A stretch of 12,517 nt of DNA from NCBI GenBank assembly GCA_016934645.1, contig JAFGSL010000521.1, positions 1 to 12,517 on the forward strand, in the 5' to 3' direction. The DNA is from Anaerolineae bacterium (GTDB lineage Bacteria > Chloroflexota > Anaerolineae > B4-G1 > SLSP01). The notes under the pieces are model-generated. The model ran no database searches, was not told the DNA's origin, and was given only the letters and a program-made list of their open reading frames with translations. Numbering within the stretch: the stretch's first letter is position 1; each line of letters starts with the position of its first letter. This document shows, piece after piece, positions 1 through 5,501 of this stretch. Made by a program: the position numbers and the translations under genes.

Positions 1-69
1 CGAGCGTCCCAGCCGCCGCGAGAACAGCGGGCCGTAGGTGATGGCGGTTTCGAGGGGAAGCACTTGCAT
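1..69 (-). CDS. N-terminus of a probable radical SAM protein, cut by the window edge
   Basis: Only the first 23 codons are present. They translate as MQVLPLETAITYGP followed by LFSRRLGRS. A YGP-x-x-SRRLG-x-S start is what I remember for COG0731-type radical SAM Fe-S oxidoreductases (TYW1-like), in which a CxxxCxxC cluster motif follows about 15-20 residues later; that motif would lie outside the window, so the call rests on the N-terminal signature alone. The ATG directly abuts the TGA of the upstream ATPase gene (TGAATG), which implies translational coupling and membership of the same operon. There is no separate strong ribosome-binding site beyond what lies inside the preceding coding sequence. 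Function and substrate cannot be told from this fragment. Confidence 0.6.
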   Translation of the reverse strand, partial: MQVLPLETAITYGPLFSRRLGRS

Positions 70-1548
70 TCAATCCATTTTTCCCTTCACAGCAGCTTCG
101 ATGAGGGGACGCGCCCCAGTAGGAAGTAATCCTGCCGCATCAACGAGCCACCAGAGGAAGACCAACGGTCGCACGCGCCAACCACCCGGCGTGGCGGCGT
201 CTTCTGCGATGAAGCCTTGCTGTTTGAGGACGCGCAGTTCCTGGCTGAAGTTGCGTGTGATATGCTCAGGTGGAAGGGGTGTGAACCTCACTGTGGGTTG
301 AGGGTGCGTGGTAGTGTCCAGTGCGATTTGTGGGCTCAGTTCCCTGTAGAATGGAACTAACTCGTGCAGACGTTCTTTGCGTTCCAGGTGCTGTATCAAC
401 TCTTGGACTTTTCCTTCTTTACTCTCTCTGCACGCGTTATCGTAGTCTACGCCTAACTTGAAGAATATCGTTTTTAGCTCGTCTATACTGGCATGTTCTG
501 TGATCGTTTCCAATAGGATTACTTTGTCTTGCTGCGTGAGGTTTTTCACAATGGGCGGTATATAAGGTGCACCGACCCTCCCATACCAACTGGGTGCGTC
601 CAGTGTGTGCAGTGTCGTCGTAGCGCGCAAGTGCATTGCAGCAACGCTGCCAAAGACTTGCTGCATTGCTGGCGACCACGCACGCCACGTTGCATCCAGC
701 GTGTGGGCGACCTCGTTGCACAGCGATTCGGCGACTTCAAGGCGGCGTGTCGTAAGCGCAGTATCGTCGTCTTGGCGCGCTTCCCATAATGCGGAAGCAG
801 CGACCTGCACCAGATAGGGATGCCCACCGGCGATATCGGCGACGAAACGCCGGTCATCTGTTGAGAAACGATCTCCGGCTCGATCCAGTAGAGCATCAGT
901 ATCTCTCTGCGTCAACGGGCCTAATACCACTTCCGAGAAGAAATTGAAGTAAGGTGATCCTCCCTGGCTAAACGCGAAGGCATCCGCATTGAGGTTCGTC
1001 AGTGTGCGGCGGCTGGCGACAACGAGCGTCAATCCCTGGCTACGAGAGGCCACCGAGCGCAAGCTGCCGAAGAACTCCGCGTTGTTGAGAATAGGATGAT
1101 GCAGCAATGCATCGAACTCATCCAACAGCAAAACTAAACGGTGACCCGCGCGCCCCAGGTGTGTGAAGAATTGACCAAGCACGAACCCGCCGAACTGGTT
1201 TTCGACGCAGCGGGCGTGGGTTGCCTTCAACCCTATCTCTTGCGCAATGACTGCCGCGAGCGGCTCCAGCGCACAGGACCAAAATTGTGCTTGGTTGAAA
1301 CTTCCACCAAGGGTGTGAATGTCCACGAAAGAGAAGATAAGGTTTGTAGCGGATTCACCGTAAAGCGCACCGCGCCTTTTCGGCGCGGCGAGATATATCA
1401 GCAGTGACGTCTTGCCTACACGTGGCTCACCCACGATGGCTGTGGATTGTCCGCTGGCGATGCGACCCACGATGCGCCGCACCTCGCGCCCACGCCCGAA
1501 GAATTGGTCGTGTGGGACAGGGTTGCCGTAGAAAAAGGGACTGATCAT
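70..1548 (-). CDS. AAA/STAND-like ATPase with an embedded effector-associated-type domain
   Basis: Soluble 492-residue P-loop ATPase. The short N-terminal signature FFYGNPV with FFGR is followed by Walker A GEPRVGKTS (40-48), Walker B LVLLLDEFD (138-146) and a GGHPYLVQ motif (241-248) typical of AAA_16/STAND-type ATPases. Residues about 290-305 and 425-475 look like two halves of a winged helix, the second ending in GGWRVRPLVFLWWL. Between them, residues about 337-411 form a separate helical module (LTQQDKVILLETI, IDELKTIFFKLGVDYD, VQELIQHLERKERLHELV) that matches my memory of effector-associated/death-like adaptor domains of bacterial NTP-dependent conflict systems. The start is set by GAGGAG about 6 nt upstream of ATG. 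It is the second gene of the operon, 15 bp after the larger ATPase, whose N-terminal half is paralogous. No catalytic effector domain is visible, so the effector would be a separate protein. The ATPase call is firm; the biological role is inferred. Confidence 0.88.
   Translation of the reverse strand: MISPFFYGNPVPHDQFFGRGREVRRIVGRIASGQSTAIVGEPRVGKTSLLIYLAAPKRRGALYGESATNLIFSFVDIHTLGGSFNQAQFWSCALEPLAAVIAQEIGLKATHARCVENQFGGFVLGQFFTHLGRAGHRLVLLLDEFDALLHHPILNNAEFFGSLRSVASRSQGLTLVVASRRTLTNLNADAFAFSQGGSPYFNFFSEVVLGPLTQRDTDALLDRAGDRFSTDDRRFVADIAGGHPYLVQVAASALWEARQDDDTALTTRRLEVAESLCNEVAHTLDATWRAWSPAMQQVFGSVAAMHLRATTTLHTLDAPSWYGRVGAPYIPPIVKNLTQQDKVILLETITEHASIDELKTIFFKLGVDYDNACRESKEGKVQELIQHLERKERLHELVPFYRELSPQIALDTTTHPQPTVRFTPLPPEHITRNFSQELRVLKQQGFIAEDAATPGGWRVRPLVFLWWLVDAAGLLPTGARPLIEAAVKGKMD
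316..543 (-). other. effector-associated-like domain segment within the 492-aa ATPase
   Basis: This stretch encodes residues about 337-411 of the ATPase. The pattern L-T-x-x-x-x-x-x-L-L-E-T-I, then a D-E-L-x-x-I-F-F-x-L-G-V-D-Y-D core, then K-x-x-E-L-I-x-x-L-E-R-x-x-R-L-x-E-L-V is the layout I recall for effector-associated domains (EADs), homotypic adaptor modules that pair an NTPase with its effector. The DNA here is visibly AT-richer than the flanking ATPase and winged-helix coding DNA, which fits a modular insertion. The family assignment is from pattern memory; I cannot say securely which EAD number it is. Confidence 0.6.
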
Positions 1549-1563
1549 GGTATCTCCTCAAAA

Positions 1564-4134
1564 TTAATCCGCGAAAATTTTCCATCCACCTAGGAAATTG
1601 ATCCAGATCAATATAAGATAACTCAATAATAAGGATAGCAGTAGTACACTGTTTAAAAGAATCGGCGGATTTCCCGTCTTCAAATTTCTCTTCATAGACT
1701 TTTCTATGATCCATCCTGCAATAATACCAGTGAGTAGAACTGTTAAGAAAATTACACCTGTGCCAAAATCGCCTACAAAACCAAACGATATACCACTTGA
1801 TAATCCGACGACTATTCCAACTATTACATTACTGGATAATGATCCTGCTAACACTGTCGATATACAAAGCGCAAAACAAAGTGAGATTGCTAATATACCT
1901 GCCAATAAAAGAATGCTCGCAATGTTCGAGAATATAGCCATTATGCCGTCGACTAAATAAAACGTGATAATGGTTGGTATTACCAATGATAGCGTTTTTA
2001 CAAAGGAGCTTTCTCCTTGATGTTCTCCCCACTTCCCCATAAGGAACCAAACAACACCAATGAACAAACCAATCACAATGAACACATAAGGTGGCAAGTC
2101 GCCCGCCACAGGTGGTAGAGTTAGGATACGGGCTAATGACAAAGCAAATAAGGGGAGCCAGATAATTGTACTTGTCAACCAGTTAGCGATTTTTTCTTCA
2201 CTATCCACACCGAAAACTGCATGATAAGCTCTAAGCCGAGAAGGGAAAAACAGTAACCAGAGTATAAGAGTGACATAGTCGAAAGGATTATGAGCATATA
2301 GGGGGGCTTCTTGTGCTATCTTCATCCGGTTTTCTAATTCTTTTAATTTTTCCATAACCCAGCGTTGTTCTATGAGTTGGTTTTCTTTGTTGTGTTCTAA
2401 TTGTTCACGATGTTTCCGCCCCTCTTCTGCTAGTTGTTCACGATATTTCCGCCCCTCTTCTGCTAGTTGTTCACGATATTTCCGCCCTTCTTCTGTTAGT
2501 TTTTCTTGTTTCTGATGGGCTTCGGCTAACATAAATTCCAGAATCTTAATAGACTTGTAGGGTAGTTCAGCTTCTTGATATGCGTCGAGAGCATCTTGGA
2601 AGCGTCTTTCCGTAACTGCAACATTGCCGCGATTTTCCCAAATTCCCTTATATTCTTTTGTGGCTTCCTGTTGTCCAGGATCAATTTGCAGTATTTTTTT
2701 ATAAACCCTTAATTTTTCTTCATCATCATAAACAATTGAACTTGTGGCTAGTAAGGCCTGGACCAGACGAGGGCGGGCAGCTGCGGGGTAGTAGGTATAG
2801 AGACGTTCCAGTAGTTCTTGTGCTTTTTTCGGCTGTCCCAGGGCCAATAGGATATCGGCAAAAAGCTGGTTTGCAGTCACATGATTGGGATTGAGTCCAA
2901 TGGCCTCCTGCAAACGTGTGGCAGCCTGTTTCAGGTTGCCACTACGGTAGTAGCCAAATGCGACTTTGTACAAATTATCAGCTAAAGGTTCAATTCGGTC
3001 GAGTTCTTCTTGCACTCTATGGAGTGGTTTGTGTTCGGCGATCCAGCGACGGAGCAGTTCCACGCGGAAGCGGTAACCGCCAGTTCCTGGCGCGCCGTCA
3101 TCCGGTTCGATAATATCCCACTCCTGTAATAACTCCGGTGCATTTTGCAATTCGCGGATAAGGACGCGCACACCGCTCTCCTGAAGAATTTGCTCCAGTT
3201 GCTCGCGGCTGATTGGGTCAGGCCCGGCTTCCGCAAGTGCGGAGGCAACCACACGCTCGGCGGGACCGAGGCCGTTCCACAGCCACTCAAGGGCATTCTC
3301 GCTGGCTTGTAAGGCATCAGTGACGGCGTTTTCGACGTCGTCAGGTGTTATGGTAGGCACATCGTCGGGTTCGGCATCGTAGATCGCTTCCCACACATGG
3401 GAGCAGAGTTGCTGTGTGAGGAAGGGATGACCGTGGGTGAGCGTCCACACCGTGCCCGCCGCTTCATCAGGCCAGCGCAGGGTGCCGTTGGCTTCGGAGA
3501 GACGCGCCAGCGCGGTGGTGTCACCTTTGTCAAGGAGTGAGACGCGCCGGTAGGGCGTTCCCTTGAAAAGTGAGAGGGCGATAGCATTGAGATCGCCGAC
3601 GTTGCGTCCGATGACGAAGATGAATTGCAGCCGAGCCGGTTCCACGCCAAGCAGGTCACGCAGGTAAGGGAAGAAGGCTTTCGCCGCCTGCTCGCCCTGC
3701 GGATCGGAAAGGACATCGAACTCGTCGAAGAGCAGCACCAGTGAGCACCCTTTGGGAAGTGCGTCCAGTGTGGCAGGCAGCCACGTTGTACGGAAGGCTG
3801 TCGCGCCATCTTGCCCTAGATCGGGTTCCGGTTGCCCCAGCGCCTGGGCAATCGTCTGCGCCAGGACGTGCAACACACGCTCCAAGGTCCACTCGGCCTT
3901 GTCCTGCAAATCGAAGTAGACAGCGCGGTAGGGACCCTCGTCGGGCAGGTGCGTTTCCAGGTATTGCAGGATGGAGGTCTTGCCGATGCGGCGCTGCCCG
4001 TAGAGGACGATGGCGTTGCTCTGTGGCTGGCGCAGCACGCGCGTCACCTCGCGCAGCACGTCCGTCCGCCCGATGAAGGCAGGACTGTCGCCGACCGGGT
4101 TCCCGGCGATATAGGGGTTGATAGCTCGTTGCAT
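1564..4134 (-). CDS. membrane-anchored STAND-like ATPase with TPR, coiled coil and multi-spanning C-terminus
   Basis: Protein of 856 residues. Order: INPYIAGNPV and FIGR N-terminal signature; Walker A GQRRIGKTS (46-54); Walker B LVLLFDEFD (132-140); GHPFLTQQ (235-242); winged helix about 288-365; TPR-like helical repeats about 385-540; a charged coiled coil about 545-605 with three near-identical 11-residue units (REQLAEEGRKY type); then roughly seven to eight hydrophobic segments between 619 and 846. I start it at 4134 rather than at the longer frame's 4287 because the family signature begins there, the extra 51 residues are low-complexity and would overlap the divergent regulatory region, and a promoter sits exactly where a leaderless message would begin at this ATG. 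It lies first in the operon, 15 bp before the second ATPase. The DNA turns markedly AT-richer downstream of about 2750 (the C-terminal half), suggesting a composite gene. Likely role: nucleotide-dependent switch at the membrane; the signal it senses is unknown. Confidence 0.87.
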   Translation of the reverse strand: MQRAINPYIAGNPVGDSPAFIGRTDVLREVTRVLRQPQSNAIVLYGQRRIGKTSILQYLETHLPDEGPYRAVYFDLQDKAEWTLERVLHVLAQTIAQALGQPEPDLGQDGATAFRTTWLPATLDALPKGCSLVLLFDEFDVLSDPQGEQAAKAFFPYLRDLLGVEPARLQFIFVIGRNVGDLNAIALSLFKGTPYRRVSLLDKGDTTALARLSEANGTLRWPDEAAGTVWTLTHGHPFLTQQLCSHVWEAIYDAEPDDVPTITPDDVENAVTDALQASENALEWLWNGLGPAERVVASALAEAGPDPISREQLEQILQESGVRVLIRELQNAPELLQEWDIIEPDDGAPGTGGYRFRVELLRRWIAEHKPLHRVQEELDRIEPLADNLYKVAFGYYRSGNLKQAATRLQEAIGLNPNHVTANQLFADILLALGQPKKAQELLERLYTYYPAAARPRLVQALLATSSIVYDDEEKLRVYKKILQIDPGQQEATKEYKGIWENRGNVAVTERRFQDALDAYQEAELPYKSIKILEFMLAEAHQKQEKLTEEGRKYREQLAEEGRKYREQLAEEGRKHREQLEHNKENQLIEQRWVMEKLKELENRMKIAQEAPLYAHNPFDYVTLILWLLFFPSRLRAYHAVFGVDSEEKIANWLTSTIIWLPLFALSLARILTLPPVAGDLPPYVFIVIGLFIGVVWFLMGKWGEHQGESSFVKTLSLVIPTIITFYLVDGIMAIFSNIASILLLAGILAISLCFALCISTVLAGSLSSNVIVGIVVGLSSGISFGFVGDFGTGVIFLTVLLTGIIAGWIIEKSMKRNLKTGNPPILLNSVLLLSLLLSYLILIWINFLGGWKIFAD
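2401..2499 (-). repeat. three 33-bp tandem repeats encoding a hendecad coiled coil
   Basis: Three consecutive 33-bp units (2401-2433, 2434-2466, 2467-2499) differ by only a few bases; each begins TTGTTCACGAT on the plus strand. On the coding strand each unit gives 11 residues of the type REQLAEEGRKY, so the repeat is in frame and extends the coiled coil between the TPR-like region and the membrane domain. Eleven-residue periodicity (hendecad) is expected for a nearly straight or slightly right-handed coiled coil. Near-identity at DNA level indicates recent expansion, so the copy number may vary between strains. Confidence 0.9.
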
Positions 4135-4168
4135 AATTTTATTGTAGTGAGGGTTGGGATTTTGTCCA
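4132..4168 (-). promoter_or_regulatory. candidate leaderless promoter of the ATPase operon
   Basis: Read on the minus strand there is TGGACA (4168-4163, 5/6 to the -35 consensus), a 16-nt spacer, and TACAAT (4146-4141, 5/6 to the -10 consensus). Only six bases separate the -10 box from the ATG at 4134-4132, so the expected transcription start falls on or next to the start codon. No Shine-Dalgarno sequence lies in front of this ATG, which agrees with a leaderless message. This also supports the chosen start over the longer reading frame. Confidence 0.55.
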
Positions 4169-4204
4169 GAGAGTGGAGGAAATGGAAATGAGGGGATGGG
4201 AGAT

Positions 4205-4216
4205 TGTAAATTTACA
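4205..4216. promoter_or_regulatory. perfect 12-bp palindrome TGTAAATTTACA, candidate operator
   Basis: TGTAAATTTACA is a perfect inverted repeat in the 177-bp divergent region between the ATPase operon and the dehydrogenase/rhamnulokinase operon. It lies 3 bp upstream of a TTGACT element that could be the -35 box of the plus-strand operon. Such a position suits a dimeric repressor or activator of the sugar genes, for example of the GntR or LacI type. No regulator gene is in the window, so the regulator's identity is open. Confidence 0.4.
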
Positions 4217-4219
4217 GCC

Positions 4220-4246
4220 TTGACTTGATCGCTGAACGAGTAGAAT
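4220..4246 (+). promoter_or_regulatory. possible promoter of the dehydrogenase-rhamnulokinase operon
   Basis: TTGACT (4220-4225, 5/6 to consensus) and TAGAAT (4241-4246, 5/6) are separated by 15 bp, shorter than the usual 17, which weakens the call. It would give a leader of about 60 nt before the ATG at 4312. The adjacent 12-bp palindrome strengthens the idea that this is the control region of the operon. Confidence 0.3.
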
Positions 4247-4311
4247 TGGGGAAGAAGATTGGGAACGAGTCTCTGATCCCCAATCACAAATCACCAAAAA
4301 GCGAGGCAACG

Positions 4312-5418
4312 ATGAACAACGATACGATTTACATTCCGGTGGATGTGCTCCACGCCTTTATGATCGACACGTTCAAGGCGCAGGGCGTGGCAGACGAGGA
4401 TGCGCGGATTTGCGCGGATGTGCTGATCGCCTCCGACTTGCGCGGGATCGAGTCGCACGGGGTGGGGCGGCTCAAGTATTACTACGACCGTATCCAAATG
4501 GGCGTGCAGTTCCCCACGGCGCAGATGGAGATCGTCAAGGACGACGGGGCGACAGCGCTGGTCGACGGGCATCACGGCATGGGCCACCCCACGGCCTATC
4601 GCGCTATGAAGCTGGCGATGCAAAAGGCGAAACAGTACGGCCTGGGGTCGGTGGTCGTGCGCAACACGACGCACTTCGGCATCGCCGGTTACTACCCGCT
4701 GATGGCAGTCAAAGAGGGCCTGATCGGCTTTACGGTGACGAATGCACGCCCGTCGATCACGCCGACGTTCGGTGCCGAGCCGATGCTGGGGACGAATCCC
4801 ATTGCCTTCGCGGCACCTTCGGATATGGAATTCCCCTTCTGTTTCGACGGAGCGACATCGATCTGCCAGCGCGGCAAGGTCGAGGTGGCGGATCGCGCTG
4901 GCAAGCCGATCCCCGCAGGCTGGGTCACAAGCTCGGAGGGCGAGATGATGACCGATGCCGCGCAAATCCTGGTCGATCTGGGCAAGGACAAGGCTGCGCT
5001 GTTGCCGCTCGGTGGGGCAGGCGAGTTGTTCGCAGGCTACAAGGGCTACGGCCTGGCGACCATGGTGGAAATCCTCTGCGCCTCACTTTCTAATGGCGCG
5101 TTTTTGAAGGATCTGCTTGGTTTCGCGCCGGATGGCTCGCGCCGCCCGTTCATGGTCGGCCATTTCTTCCTCGCCATCGACGTCGAGCACTTCATCCCGC
5201 TGGAGGTTTCGCGCAAGGTAACAGGCGACATCATGCGCTCGCTGCAAGCCGCGCACAAAGAACCGGGCCACGACCGCATCTACGTGGCGGGGGAGAAGGA
5301 ATTCGAGAAAGAGAAGGTCGTCCGCGAGCAGGGCGTCCCGGTCAACGCGACCCTGCGCAATGATTTGCAGGCGATGCGGGATAAGCTGGGCATTGCGGGG
5401 TACGAGGCATATTTCTGA
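4312..5418 (+). CDS. Ldh2-family malate/L-lactate/keto-sugar-acid dehydrogenase
   Basis: 368-residue NAD(P)-dependent oxidoreductase of the Ldh2/YlbC/YiaK superfamily (COG2055), whose fold differs from the classical Rossmann LDH/MDH. Hallmarks: ESHGVGR (47-53), the DGHHGMGHP segment (85-93), NTTHFGIAGYY (118-128) with the presumed catalytic His121, and TPTFGAEPMLGTNPIAFAAP (150-169), then GYKGYGLATMVEIL (242-255) and the family's C-terminal RIY-x-AGEKE and GVPVN motifs. Family members reduce or oxidise 2-hydroxy/2-keto acids: malate, lactate, ureidoglycolate or 2,3-diketo-L-gulonate. The substrate cannot be read from sequence. Start chosen at 4312 because GCGAGG precedes it at good spacing and the preceding 29 codons of open frame are repeat-like non-family sequence. 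It is first in a plus-strand set ahead of rhamnulokinase, which argues for a sugar or sugar-acid substrate over central-metabolism malate. Confidence 0.88.
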   Translation: MNNDTIYIPVDVLHAFMIDTFKAQGVADEDARICADVLIASDLRGIESHGVGRLKYYYDRIQMGVQFPTAQMEIVKDDGATALVDGHHGMGHPTAYRAMKLAMQKAKQYGLGSVVVRNTTHFGIAGYYPLMAVKEGLIGFTVTNARPSITPTFGAEPMLGTNPIAFAAPSDMEFPFCFDGATSICQRGKVEVADRAGKPIPAGWVTSSEGEMMTDAAQILVDLGKDKAALLPLGGAGELFAGYKGYGLATMVEILCASLSNGAFLKDLLGFAPDGSRRPFMVGHFFLAIDVEHFIPLEVSRKVTGDIMRSLQAAHKEPGHDRIYVAGEKEFEKEKVVREQGVPVNATLRNDLQAMRDKLGIAGYEAYF

Positions 5419-5429
5419 GATGGAAGTAA

Positions 5430-5486
5430 GGAGTACGGAGTATGGAGTAGGCAAAACCATACTCCGTACTCCCTACTCCATACTCC
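5430..5486. repeat. heptamer-built inverted repeat with two mutually exclusive hairpins
   Basis: The gap between the dehydrogenase and rhamnulokinase genes consists almost wholly of 7-bp units: about three GGAGTAN units on the left, four NTACTCC units on the right. GGAGTACGGAGTATGG (5430-5445) pairs perfectly over 16 bp with 5457-5472 across an 11-nt loop. Alternatively, 5437-5451 pairs over 15 bp with 5472-5486. The two stems share bases and cannot form together. The second ends one base before the AGGAGGAG Shine-Dalgarno of rhamnulokinase. No U-tract follows, so a classic terminator is unlikely. Confidence 0.85.
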
Positions 5487-5501
5487 AGGAGGAGAGTATC
5501 T

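Noticed and set aside
4135..4287. Longer start (4287) for the large ATPase, adding 51 residues
   Set aside because: The extra residues are low-complexity, overlap the divergent promoter region, and the family signature plus a well-placed promoter point to the ATG at 4134.
4225..4311. Longer start (4225) for the Ldh2-type dehydrogenase
   Set aside because: The added 29 residues fall in repeat-like leader DNA and contain no family sequence; the ATG at 4312 has a good ribosome-binding site.
5430..5486. Rho-independent terminator between the dehydrogenase gene and rhaB
   Set aside because: The stems are long but no U-tract follows either of them, and the right arm runs straight into the rhaB ribosome-binding site.
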